In this document: positions 10,337-22,499 of the stretch, piece after piece | Layout: each line of letters opens with the position of its first letter | Position numbering within the stretch: position 1 is the stretch's first letter | NCBI GenBank assembly: GCA_013397075.1 | Contig: VWZS01004810.1 | Coordinates: 2,342,015-2,406,014, forward strand | Length of the DNA: 64,000 nt | Direction of reading: 5' to 3' | Origin: Rhabdornis inornatus | Taxonomy: Eukaryota; Chordata; Aves; Passeriformes; Rhabdornithidae | Translations under genes and position numbers: made by a program | The notes under the pieces: generated by a model | The model's input: the letters and a program-made list of their open reading frames with translations, nothing else | What the model was told of the DNA's origin: nothing | The model's database searches: none

Positions 10337-13300
10337 TCTGCTTTTGCTGCAGATTTCTCTTTCCATTGCAAATGGGCTCGCTACAACAGGAACTGAAAGA
10401 GGAAAAGAGCTGAACAGGAGCAGAGTAAAGGAGCAGGAGCACACAGAGCGTTTGTCACAGCATTCTGAACAACCCAGAGCGGGCACCCAGTGGGATCCCC
10501 CGGGCTCTGGAACACAAAGCTCCAGGAGCACAAAGAGCAGAAAATGAGGGTGATTTCCTACAAGCACCGCCTTTCATGTGGCTGCCAGCTCGAGTAACTT
10601 CCCAGAGGCTCCTCTTTGCTCGCCTGGCTTGATCAAATGTTTCCCAGCACAAACCAGTGTCTCCCTAGACAGATGGATCATCCAAGACCTTATGCACTAA
10701 ATGAGGATAATATCTCCCAGAACTACCACAAGACTAAAAGCATTAATGGTTGTTTGCAATACTAAAGTGAAAGGGAATGCAAAGGAAAAGATCCATGGGC
10801 AGCTCTCCCAATTTCCAGTCCTGGTGAGTTTTCTGACACACAGCCCGTGTCTCAGTCACCTCAGAGTGCTTTGCTTTGCAGGCTCATACCAAAACCATCC
10901 CTGCAGAGGCTGGTCAGGATGCTGCCCTGGACAGAGAGCAGCTGCCTCTGGATGGTGGATCCTGCCTGGCTCAGCAGGGCTGCTGCTGTGGCCACTGGAT
11001 CAGATTTAATTAAAAACTCCAGGCCAGCACACAAAGAAGTGATGTGGAGCTCTCCCAACTGCACACACCAAACTCAGCAAGTCAGGCCTTGTTACCAAAC
11101 CTTTTCATCTTTCCAGACTGGTAAACAGCCTCATTTCCAACCTGTTTCAGGAATCACTGCAAAGAATTCAAAGGAGGGAGCAGAGAGATGGGGCAAAAAA
11201 AGAGCTTTCTGTTAAATAAGAGTGTGTTTTGAATTGATATCTTGAGTGCCAAAACAAATGGCCTTCAGATGTGGCTTTACAAATTACAATATCAGTAGGG
11301 GAAAAAAAGTCTCTTAAATGTTAAGTTTTCCCTCAAGATTCAAGTGAGTATTCATGCTGGCTTCATTCCTTCCCCTGACTTCCAAACTGAAATGTCAGCT
11401 CAAACTCTATTTACAGACCCTACTTTAGACTTTCCTATGGCACCGTCAAAGTAACATTTGAATTTCCATTCCATCAACTAAAAGAAAAACAACCCCAAAC
11501 TTTGGATGGAGTGGATGCAGGGATTAGAGCTGTGTACAGCTTACATGTCTCCTGTTGTTTTGTCTAAACCGAGGGGTTTGTGCAGGATTCTGACATGTGT
11601 GCAATATCTGAGCCATAAACTAATGCTGATGGGACTGGGGCATGCTGAGAAAGTGAATTAAGGGTGTTTTTCTGTAGGATATTTAGCTGCAATCGTGGCC
11701 TTACATGCTCCACTCCTTTCTGATTATGGTGTAAATCATGTTAAGGCTAAAGCACCAAGAGAAACATTTTGTACCTTCTTTGCAGACGTGTTCAAGGTCG
11801 TGTGTTCTCTAAAGCAAATAAATTAAATTATCAGGGTTTAAGAGCATTTTAGTAGCTTTTATTTAAAGTCTCATCACTTCCCTGATCCACTCCAGAGAGC
11901 TTCTCCCACATCTGAGAGGTGGCAAAATTTGAACTTATTTTGTGTTGATTCACCCTTGTGTGTCTGAGATCATTATAAAAACAAGAACAGAGGGTCCTGA
12001 GTAACTCTGTTTTCTTCAGAGAGCAAATCACTACAAATAAATCCCAAATCACTCCTGATTCTTCTCCCCAGGTCAAACTAGCACAGATGCCTCTGTCTGG
12101 ATGCAGAGCAGTGCAACTCTACCCCTTATTCCAGAGGCTGTGTTTGTCCTACTGGATAGGGAGCACCAGGAACCAACAGCCAGCTCCGAAATCAGATTTT
12201 CTCCCTGGTTTGTGCCCACCCTGTCAACAGCCAGGCCTCTGTAGAGCAGACTTAGAGCTTAATGAAGTGCTCCAAGAGGGATCCTAAAAGAGATTTAACA
12301 AGGAGTCCTTGCTTGCTTGCTTGGCCTTCTCCTTTCGTGCACCTCCTTTAATTGAGCTGTAGATTTGTACCAACAGAGCATTCTGTGCACTGAGACCTCC
12401 AATCTGTTATTGAGGGGTCAGCAGCAGCTCCTCCTGCAGAACTGCTCTGCTGGAAGCTTTTATTGGGATTGATTTGACTGGGATCATGTCAAATCACATC
12501 TCCAGCACCAACCCTCGTAGCCTTAGCCTTGTTACTGCTGAGTCTAAAACCTGCTCTCTGCAAGTATTTCAGAATGGGGAAAATTCAAGTATTACTTGCA
12601 AAATCATCTGGATTTAAAGCCTTTTCCTATTTTATTTCCCAGCTGAGATCAGTCATTTTGCAACCTTTGCTTCCCTCACAGACTGAATGATCAGACATCA
12701 GACCTCAATCCTTGTAGCTACTTTTTTCCTCTATTTAATTGTCTTTTTTCTGAAGTGAAGGCAGAGAGAAAGGAAATAGGGGAAATTAGAAAGATGGTTT
12801 CCTTACATCACTTGCTTTTCTCCATCCCTTTTCTCTATTAGCACAAGGCTAAATTCTCCCCAGGGGAGAGCTGGGACCTGGGGTCCCTCTGGGGCTGTGT
12901 AAGGAGCTCTGCAGAGGTGGGGAGAAGGTGCCATCACAACCAAACTGTGTCACAGCAAGAAAAACCTTCAGCAGAGAAAGCTGCTGCTGTTGTACCGGGC
13001 CTGTCACTGTGCCTGGTGGAGTTTCCTCTGCTCTGTCAGGATACAGAACTGCAGAGCCTGTGGAAGCCAGGACAAACCCCTCAATGCTATTTCAGGTCAG
13101 CTCAAGCAGCCATCAAAGAGCAGCAGACACACAGGACTGGTGCTTGACCGTAAAAAAAAGATGTTTTTTCCACCCCCTGCTGTTTCCTTTCACTGTCTTT
13201 GAATCTGTGGACTTATCTGGCACGTGTACTTGCACCATGCTGTGATAAAATGTTAATAAAAGGAGAAACTGGCAAACACACCTCCCTGGCAACTTCTACG

Positions 13301-14600
13301 AGTGAGTCACTCCTGCTATAGGAGCCATTTCCTTTAAAGCGGAAAAAAAGAAAATATAGCACAGAAATAAGGATCCAGTCAGTGAATTTTCCATAAATAA
13401 TGTTTCCTGCTCATGTTCTTTCATCAATTGACTTCATTTCTGCTCTTTCCCTTTGTTGCCCCAGTTCCCAGCTCCTGGTTCTGGTAATTTGTCAATGAAC
13501 TGCAAAAGGGGCAGAGTGATTCATACCCAACCCAGACAACCAGCAGCCTATGGGGAACCTTCCCCCACTCCAGAGGGGAAGATTTGATTCCCTGGCTTTA
13601 AAAAACTCAGCGCAATTAGAAGGGAAAAGGGGAAAAAAGCTGTTCCAAACATGATGTCACTGTTTCCACTGCTTCATAAGGAAAGCATGTCCCCTTCTTA
13701 TTTTAAAGATGACATATTGGTGCTTATTTTCCTGTCAGTCCTCTGTGTGTGAGGAAAGGGGAGGCAGAAGGAATAAGGATTTTCTGGCTTCTTTTACCTA
13801 ACTCTGAAATTATCAAGAGCCTGCATCAGCTAAGTGGGAAGCAGCTGAAATATATCTGGAGAGAAGAGAGCAGCCAAGCAAGCTCCATGATAGAAATCTC
13901 CCTGCACTGAGGAAATCCTGAGGTGGATTGAACTCCACAGTTCTCAGGGTGCCCTTCAAAATGCCCAAAGTGTGACAAAAAATGAGGTTAGTCAAGGGTT
14001 AGATGAACATTGCATAGGTATGGAATAACCATCAGAACAGACCATCCCACATTAAAATTATGGCTCTTTTCCGTGCCCCCAAGCCTGGTAAAAATTGCTG
14101 TCAAGGATGTGCTTAGGGTAGAGGTGATAAACCTGCACCAGCCCAACCTGAACACCTTGTTTGCTATAATTTAAGGTGCAATAGTAAATAGAGTTCTCTC
14201 ATATTTGCTCCCCAGTACAGGTGTATGATATAATGGAATATTTGGCACAAATCTCTTCATGAAGATGCATAACAATGCTGACACACACCAAAGTTTGTAC
14301 AGCGGGACAATGGTAAATTTACAGCTGGTAAATAACCCAGTCCCAGGTACCCCAAATCACCACAGCATCTTCAGTCTCCCCTGGCTGGTAACACTATGGG
14401 GGACTCCAGAAGTCAAGGCTGATGGAAAAGAGAATCCAACAGGTCCATAAACATTCAGAGAAACAATTTTTTGCCTTCTCCTGAGTGTGAAGTGATGGAT
14501 TATTTACCCTTTTATTCCCAGGGCCATCACTCTGTCTGTTAAGAGCTACTGGGTGGAAAAATCTGGAGTGATTTCTGAGTTCCAGCTTTGTAATTGATCA
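10337..14600. other. unique DNA, no gene recognised
   Basis: More than 4 kb without a recognised repeat apart from a short (TTGC)n near 12310. The open frames at 10701-11215 and 12917-13245 are short and overlap in several frames. AT-rich and GC-balanced stretches alternate. No exon, RNA gene or transposon terminus could be supported. Confidence 0.5.
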
Positions 14601-14770
14601 AATCACAGAATCATGGAATGGTTTGGGCCTGGAAGGGACTTTAGATCATCCCATTCCACCCCTGCCATGGGCAGGGACACCTTCCACTATCCCAGGTTGC
14701 TCCAAGCCCTGTCCAGGCTGGCCTTGGACACTTCAGGGCTGGGACAGCCACAGCTCCTCTGGACAGCAAA
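14601..14770 (-). mobile_element. CR1 LINE 3' fragment
   Basis: Begins AATCACAGAATCATGGAATG followed by GTTTGGGCCTGGAAGGGAC and the CATGGGCAGGGACACC block, then CCACAGCTCCTCTGG. It is about 170 bases and 5'-truncated. Differences from the 9799 copy (for example CTTCAGGGCTGGGACAGCC in place of the longer GATCCAGGGGCAGCC block) suggest a different or older subfamily member. Confidence 0.9.
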
Positions 14771-17700
14771 CACCTCTCCCTGTCACCTCTCCCTCCAGCC
14801 ACATGCTGCCCTTCCCACCCTGGCTCTCATCCTGTGCCTCCAGAGCATTTGGCTGTGTCCAAGGCAAAGCAGATCCATGGATAATCTCCTCTGTGGTGCT
14901 TCAAACCAAGTGCAAAAGTGCCGATATTCACCAGTTGCAGTGCCCAGGCAGAGGCAGAAGTGCCTGCAAGCAGCATCACCTTTGGCAACATTTTCCTTCC
15001 CTTTTTCTCTAAAAAGAGTGTAATGCTGAAATTCCCCTCTCCACCTCCTCGCTCTCATTGTGCAGAGTTCAGCATGGAATGTGGTTTTGTTTGTAGATGT
15101 AAGGGATTAAATCCATGTCTCAGCTTGACCCTGTGTGCCCCATTCCATTAAATACCATTCCTCAGACTTTAGAGAGAGAGAAGGAAAAGACAGAGCTTCT
15201 CTCAAGCATGTGCACCAAATGGCAATTTGTGTTTAGAGTTTTTGCACTCATAGACTGCTCTCCTCATTTTGATAGTGACTCTTCTTCTTTCCACATAAAC
15301 AATGTTTAATAATCCTCTGGAGTTTTTTCCAAATGGTTTTAAAAACCAGAGGTGCTGCCCTGTCTCCCAGGCCAGGAGCTGGGCTGTCACACCCACCTCA
15401 GGGAGTGACAGCAACATACGATTTTCACTTTATTATACTACAAGTGATGAAGTCATGGAAGACTCAGAGAATGAGACACGTGTCCTGGCAATGAAATCCT
15501 GCCCCCACAGCCATCCCCGTGGACGCTGCTACAGGAAAAGGCTTGAGAAGAGGGGGAAAATGCCTTTCCCACCAGCAGCTGGGTTCAGACACTACCTGTG
15601 GCTCAATCCACAGCTGATTCAGCTTTCTCTTGTGGTTACACTGAGGCAACCCTGGCTAAGATAGTGCACAGGGGACATGAAGACTTTTGCTCAGAAAATT
15701 TAATTAGGCACAATATGACCCATTGTTCTCTGCTTGCTTTATGTTAAGGAAAATCCAAACCAGCTCACAACAGAGGTTAAAGAATAGACATTTTGCTCAT
15801 TCACACAGCCATCACTCAACAAAATGAAACAGCCAGGTGGAGAATGGCACAGAAACTTTGGAAAATGTTTGCAATTTTACTCTTGTAGTGAAGGGAAGGA
15901 TGATTTCGTGGGAGGTGGTACTTCCACCCTGCTGAGATGTCACAGCCTCTCCAGGAACAGAGCCAAGCTCAGCAATTTCCAGCTCTTCAAATGGGATTCA
16001 CGTCTTCCAGGAGACAAAGCCTGTGCTGGGAGATCACCTCTGCTCTCATTTTCTGCCAGCAGACATCCCAGGGAAGCCCCTGCAGTGCCCCAGCCAGGCC
16101 AGGACAGTTTTCCATATGTATTTATCTCTCCTTGTACAGTTCTAAAGAGAAAACCAATCTGAAATATGTTCTAACAAAGATCAGCCAGAATGGGCACTGA
16201 AGCACAAGACTGAGCAGAAAAACCCAAGTGGAGTTTCTGGAATTTGAGTTGGGGTGTGGGCAAGGGAGCTCTCAGGCCATGGGGAATGAAGAGGGAGAAC
16301 TGGAAAAAAAAAGAGAATTATGAACAAACAATAAAGAAAGAAGAGGATCTTAGAGCCAAGAGAGAAAGAAAAATGAGGCACAGGGTAGATAATGGAAATA
16401 GTTATGAATTCCAAACTCTGAAACCCCTCATGCTTTCCCCACTCCAACAAATGAGCCAGAAATCATGTATTTCATTAACCTTTTTGTGTTTACTGCCACT
16501 CTCAATTTGTCTCTCAAACAATGGTTTTTACTACAGCTACAAAGAGTCATGAGATGGAACATTACAGGAAATAAACCATTTCTTATCCAGGACAAATTAG
16601 ATGTTCTTCTCCTGTTCTTTTATTTCCAGGAGCTGGAGTTTGGAAGAACAGCTTGTAGGAACTAGCATGGCACAAAACATGGGCATTAAATGCTGCAGGG
16701 TTTGAATGCTTAACCATGCACTCAGTTCAAATCCTTTGATGCTGGTGTGGGAGTTGTTGAATTCCCAGTTCCTCAGGATTATTCAGAACATTATCCAGAT
16801 TTGTTTTCTCCAGGAAATCTGTTTTTGCCGTGGACATATACGTGTTTTCTTGCTAATGCTGCCTCTGCTCATCCATCCTTCCCATCCTCTGAGCTGCATC
16901 CATGTTATTCCTGAGAGTTCTCCAGGGGCTCATTAGGAGCTGGACTCTGCAAACTGATCCATGGGAAGCTGTCCATGCACAAGGGCAAACAGCTCCCTAC
17001 AAAACTCCTGCTGACCCATCAGCACAGAGCAGCAGTGTGTAATTAATCCAGATAACTCATCCTGGAAGCTCAGGCAGTCTGGGAGGTTTGGGAAGCCATA
17101 AAAAAGTTGTAAAGCATGAAAAAGCCCAAGATGAAATGCTGCTTCAAATTACCCAACTCCCTCTCCTCGAGGGTGTGGACAAGAGTGGCAACCCAGCGAG
17201 AAACCAGAACCAACTGAGCAGAAACCAACCCCAAACCATGTGATTTTCATCCACACTGGTGGTTACACAACTGCTGGGCCCTTATGTAAGTAGGAAGACG
17301 AGGTTGCCTGCAAATAATCAAGTTTAAATTGTAAAGGTCCAGAACTATAAACATCCTCCCCACTGGGAGCCCAAGGAGCCTTTTGTAAGAAGCATGGATC
17401 TCGTTATACTAAAAATATCCAAAGTGATTAGATTTTGTCATGGGTAACTTCTTTGCTGAATCTCCTTTATAAACCTTATTTTGCTTTTAATGATAAACAA
17501 AGTCCCCAAAATGCCAGTCTGGTACATATTATTGCTTTCAGAAACGTGGGCTCTATGGTGAAAGTCTCTTTTTCCTGAATTAGGACAATTTAATTTGCTG
17601 CTTAAAATTGTTGGAGACTTTAAGTTTGTTTTTTTTTTTCCCTTACAAAATCAACAAACGTTCTGTCCAGCTTCATCTGAATCTTGTAAAAAGCAGCATG

Positions 17701-17882
17701 AAAGAAAGCAGATAAAGTTCAGTAGTCATAAGAAAATAGCGTTTTCCTCTCGTTTGTTGCAGCCCAGGCAGTTGCTCTGAGAACCAAACGCTGCTGATCT
17801 CTGCCTGGGGCAGGTAATTGCAGACTTTCCTTAGAGTGACCTCGGTGCATTCACATTCGAATGAGCCTGGAGAGAGCTCAAA

Positions 17883-17885
<3 letters not shown>
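14771..17885. other. unique DNA, no gene recognised
   Basis: Unique sequence. Frames of 90-120 codons (for example 15302-15664 plus) lack recognisable domains. The region 16300-16400 is purine-rich. No repeats or RNA genes are seen. Confidence 0.5.

Positions 17886-17917
<32 letters not shown>
17886..17917. repeat. A32 homopolymer
   Basis: Thirty-two consecutive A residues after GAGAGCTCAAAAGC. No gene-like or SINE body precedes it and I see no flanking direct repeat, so it is called as a mononucleotide repeat rather than a retroposed tail. Its exact length is likely to vary or be unreliable in the assembly. Confidence 0.95.
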
Positions 17918-17923
<6 letters not shown>

Positions 17924-20900
17924 GGACATCAAAAGAAGCAGTGTTTTGATTTCTTAGATGAAACATCAGGATTCTGCATATGACTGATATTGAAATAAAA
18001 GAAAAAAAAAATCTCCCTTGTAACAGCTGGTCTTAATTCAGCTGCTTTTTCTTGGGAATAATCTAAAAATCCTGAAATGGTGCTACTGATAAAGAAGCAC
18101 ATCACAGCCTTTCACACCCCTCTAGGGTGATCCTCTAGGTAGGATCCACCATCCCACTGGGATGATGCTGAGAGGTGAGAACTCGTTCGGGCTGGATTGC
18201 CCTCAGCCTCATTCCTACACCTCATCCCATCTCAGAGCCTTCTGGAGCACCTGGAATTTTGTCTCTGTGCAGAGAGGAATAACGCAGCACCTCTGCAGGA
18301 TGATCCCAGCAGGCTGAGCAGCCACATAATAATGGAATTATTATCCTGGAGTAATCACTGACATCAGCTCAGGAAGCACAGAGCACCATCCCCAGATTTT
18401 CCTTGCCTCTGATTAAAACCAACAGCCTCTGGATACCTAAGGAGCCTGTGGAAGTTACAAGACAGCTGGAAATCAAACAGTGAGGGGTCTTTGCAGAGTA
18501 TCCCATCCCTCAATATTCTCTTTTCCCTAAACTGAAGAAAGTCAAAATTAAAATCCAACCTGGGTCCCCTCTCCACACCTCTGTGTCCAGAGTTTGTCAG
18601 GCTCTCCCTGCTCTGGTCAGTGATCCCAGCTGTGCTGCTGGAGGTTGGTTCCAGATTTTTGAGATTCAGGCTGATCCATTTGCAGTTCCCCTAAATCTGC
18701 CAATGAACAGAGCTTTCAAAAAGCTGCAATAGAACTCTTGCAAGGGGTAAAGCTCAAACTGACATAAATCTCAGCAAATGTGTCTGGTTCAGATGAGCCT
18801 GGACTTGAGCATTGAGCCAAATCTGTTTAATCTGGAAGTGATGCTGGAAATCTCATAAAGTCAGGCTTTCTTGAAAGATTTGTAGTACTTCCTTATTTTC
18901 ATGTGATCAGAAGTTACTATAAGAAAAAATGTCTTGTCCTGCTGTTTCAGTATTTCAGCTTTATGTTTGGGCCAAAATCAAAGCTGCTTTAATTGCATTT
19001 TCAGTAAGTTCTAAAAAGTCTATAAAAAGAGGGCTGCAATTAGATTTAGGATGAGATGTCAAGATTTGTTCTACATTTCTGAATACAATCTTGATATGCT
19101 TTTTTGAGTTTTTTTCTTATTAATCAAACAGTGTTTCCATTTTACCAGTGAAGTTGTCAACTGGTACAACCAAGGGAGTCCCCTTCTGTCAGGATAAAAT
19201 CCACATGCAAATTTTAGCATTCCAGTTTAGCAGGGAACTCTTCCCACCTGTCCTTTAGACATCTCTGAGGAGCCACCCTGGGGCTGCCTGAATCCCACAG
19301 AGCTCCAGAGCAGCTGCCACAAAGGGAACCTCATTCAGCTGCACAAGTGTTTTTAAAGGAAATAATTTCAAATGCAATTTTCTGGTGCCCATGGACTCCC
19401 TTCCATCTGCCCCAAAGGAGAAGAGGTTTCTGCCAAGTCCAAAACCTGAGTGGCTCTTGCCAATTCCGGATCTAACTGGAGGAAAGCTGCATTTTCCAAC
19501 CCCACCATAAGAAATTCTTGTCACATTATTCACACCAGTGGTGTCTCACCCTGTGAGGAGCCAGGCTGGGCAAGGGAAAAGCCAAGGTTAATATTTGCAC
19601 AAACCACGGCATGCCAGCACCAGGACAAGGGGGACAGTGTGTCCTTGGGTCTCAGCCCAGAGTGAGCAATGGGACATCTCCATCTGGCAGTGCAGGGGCT
19701 CCCCAGGACCACAGCAGGTGAGAATCCATGGATATTTTGAACCCCAGATCCTGGTATCCTGGCCCAAAGGCTGTTTGCCAGCAGTGGCACAAGGATCTGC
19801 TGGGATGAAGGCTGGATGCACACCAGGATGGATCCTGGCTGGATGCCACCTCCAACAACTGAGTGCCAGGAATCCTCCAGCATCATGAATACATCTGGAA
19901 CTCCACCAGCAGCTCCTGCTGTCCCTCTGAGCCTGATCCTGGTGGATATTCCCTCTCTGCCATGGCTCTGGGGTGAGGGGATGGGAAGAGACTGTTCTCC
20001 CACATTTCCTTCCCCAAGGAACTCTCTCTCTGTAGCTTCACAAGGAGGTGGCAGATGTGAGAGGGAGAAGCTTCTCCTGCAGTGTGGTGCAATAAAATAG
20101 AGCAGAAGGCTCCCAGCTCCATCTGCCATTCCATCAGGACAAGCTGCACTTGGATTCTTCCTCTGAAACTGCAAAGTGCAGGCAAAACTCCAAAGGGATC
20201 TTCTGCCACAGGGAAAAGTTCTGGTGTAATTGTAATTTCTCCTTGTTAATGAGAAATCTTTGGGAATAAAGGCTCACATCAGAAGCACGTTGCCCACCTT
20301 AACATGAATGATCAAATATTGGAGGGAATACTTTGAAGAAAAACTGAGAAACTGCATAAAAAGCACATTTCTTAAAAAAAAAAAAAATCAACAAAATTAA
20401 ATACTTTATCCAGAGAAGCTACAGGATATCCATAGGATATTCTGGGAATTACAAATGAGATTTGAAATGCTGGTGTAAAGGAATGTGAAATACTCCAGCT
20501 TGACTTAACAGCAGCAAAGGACTCCAGAAGTAAATCCATGACACTGAAAAATCCAGAATTTCCCAAGATGCTGGCAGCAAACATCACAAAATCCTACCTT
20601 TGGTGCCAAAGGCGTATCACAGTTAATGAAACACACAGCTTGGAAGGATCTGCTAGAATTTGTAAAAGATGCCTTGAAAAAAATTCATCCCTTCTAGCAA
20701 AATTTCCAATTTAAAAAAACAAAAAAAAATAAAACTTACTGAGCAGGAGCTCATTTTACATTGGAAAGGAATTTCTCCATCCCTGAGGACTCCTGGAGAT
20801 GAGCTGAGGAAAGGGGGCAAACAAGTGACTCAGAACCAGGGGGAGTTTGGTCTGGCAAAGCCAGAGCCAGAGGAATGTGATAGGGATGCTTCATACCCCA

Positions 20901-21689
20901 GAAAGGATGGCCTGGAACAGACCATGAACAGATGAGGAAAACATGGATAAAATAAAGGAGAAAAAAGAAAAAAAAAATTGGAGACAGTTAAAAAGCTGTT
21001 TTAGATGGGGATGTAGAGGAAAGGGGGTTGTTGCCCTGTTTATCCAGTTCCCTGGCATGGAATGTTATTTGGCAATGGAAACTTGGTGGCAATAATATTT
21101 GGAGTGGCATTTATGAGTATAAATGTCAGGAAGGGAAAGAGCCAGGTAAAAAAAAAAAAGGCTGTTGGCACCATAAATTAATCTTGATTAAATGAAGTTT
21201 GGGAGCCTTGCTCAAAGCCTTCATTAATACATGGCCATAAACTGGGTAACACCAATAAATTGGAGATGAGGAGGGTTTTAACCATTACAGGTAAAATTTG
21301 GAAGTAACAATCTCACAGCAGCAGTGGAACTCAGCCTGGATTTGGAAACCTTGATGTATTTATGGATGTCATTATGATATGGATGCCTGACAGAGACTGG
21401 ACATGACCTTGGGAGACCTTTCCAGAGCTTTTGCCTCATTCCTCAGCAGTATCCTATCAGTCACTGTCTGTCTTCACCCCAGCACTGTGCTCTTCCCAGC
21501 TCCCCACACTGAAGCTATTCCATGTGATGCCTTAGGGATTTTACCTTTTATATTTTCCATGTATTTGTGACCCTGCAGTTCTTTAGTGTATAGCTCTGAG
21601 CTCCATACACAGTGTGAGCTGCTGCTTCCCCATTTTGGGCAGACACAACAATTCCTCTCCAGGCTGGCAATCAGGGACACCTCACTGCC
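17918..21689. other. unique DNA with the longest open frame of the window
   Basis: Mostly unique sequence. The stretch 19255-20200 is GC-richer, and open frames pile up on both strands, including a 214-codon minus-strand frame at 19530-20174. That frame has no signal peptide, domain or repeat motif I can name, and it is shadowed by 97- and 94-codon plus-strand frames, so it is not called as a gene. Short A-runs occur near 20375 and 21150. Confidence 0.45.
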
Positions 21690-21972
21690 TCAGGCCTGAG
21701 AGATGGAAACAAAAGTGAGTTTGGGGGGAGCAAACTTGGGGTAAATGACTTCATTACCTGGAGCTGTAATTGGAAGATTAACCCCCAATGTGCAAATGGA
21801 CCAAACTTATAAAAGTGTGAAATCCTGTGAGCCATTGTCCATTTTGGGTGTGGCCCCTGGGGGGCTTCATCTGCCCTAAATGTACCTGAAGGCCTTCAAT
21901 AAATAGAAATGCTTTTTATTCTCTTAATTTTGTCTGCCCTCTGTTTTTAGGTAGCCCCAAAGAGGCATCACA
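21690..21972 (+). mobile_element. probable solo LTR of an ERVL-type endogenous retrovirus
   Basis: The sequence has the order of an LTR promoter and terminator: a TATA box TATAAAAG at 21808-21815, a polyadenylation signal AATAAA at 21898-21903 inside CTTCAATAAATAG, then TTTTTATTCTCTTAATTTTG and a pyrimidine-rich U5 ending AGGCATCACA at 21972. The CTTCAATAAATA plus T-rich U5 pattern is typical of class III (ERVL) LTRs. No primer-binding site or retroviral coding region follows, so it would be a solo LTR. The 5' end is uncertain and may lie 100 bases or more further left. No target-site duplication was found. Confidence 0.6.
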
Positions 21973-22459
21973 TGTCCACCCTCTGAAAAAAAGCAAAATC
22001 ATCTTTACAGGAAACGCACCAGCCCTTCTTTCATGTTTGGATGCAAGACCCAAAGGCCTCTCACCCAGCAGCCAGAGTGGCTTTGCTTGAAATCATTCCC
22101 ACACCAAACCTTAGCAATGCTTTGGAAAGGTTTCCCAGCAGGAATGGCCGAGTTTCAGAAGCTGCACTCTTTCCACAGCCCCATTTCCATCGCTCTTGCA
22201 GCAAAGGTCACAGCTGTTTGGTGTCATAGCCTTGCTGCTGTGTCCAAAGAGGAGGATGATTCGTAAAATTTGGGTGTGCATCCCCCTGTGGGCTGCAGAA
22301 TCCCCAGAGCTCCTGCAGTGGGAGTTGTGTGCCTCATCAAACCGTGCACAAACCAACCTTGCTGCTCTGGAGTGTCCTTACCACAATCAGGCAGAGAATT
22401 CTTCTCTTCCTCGGGTAAATTCAAGATATATTTGATTTGATTTGCTTTGATTTCAAGAA
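21973..22459. other. unique DNA, no gene recognised
   Basis: Unique stretch between the LTR and an N-bounded microsatellite. Short frames on both strands, with no motifs. A degenerate TTTGA pentamer run (about 22431-22454) leads into the N at 22460. Confidence 0.5.
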
Positions 22460-22499
22460 NAAAATAAAATAAAATAAAATAAAATAAATAAAATAAAAT
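22460..22499. repeat. single N plus (AAAAT)n microsatellite
   Basis: A single unknown base at 22460 is followed directly by pentamers AAAAT with one interruption (AAATAAAT). As at 4674 and 4927, the single N marks a joined or patched assembly point beside a simple repeat. Repeat length here should be treated as unreliable. Confidence 0.9.

Noticed and set aside
9713..10567. Overlapping frames of 100-142 codons
   Set aside because: They lie mostly inside the CR1 3' UTR fragment at 9799-10336, which is noncoding.
19530..20174. 214-codon minus-strand open frame, the longest in the window
   Set aside because: No domain, signal or splice context is visible. The region is GC-richer with open frames on both strands, which is what chance gives. 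No family could be named.
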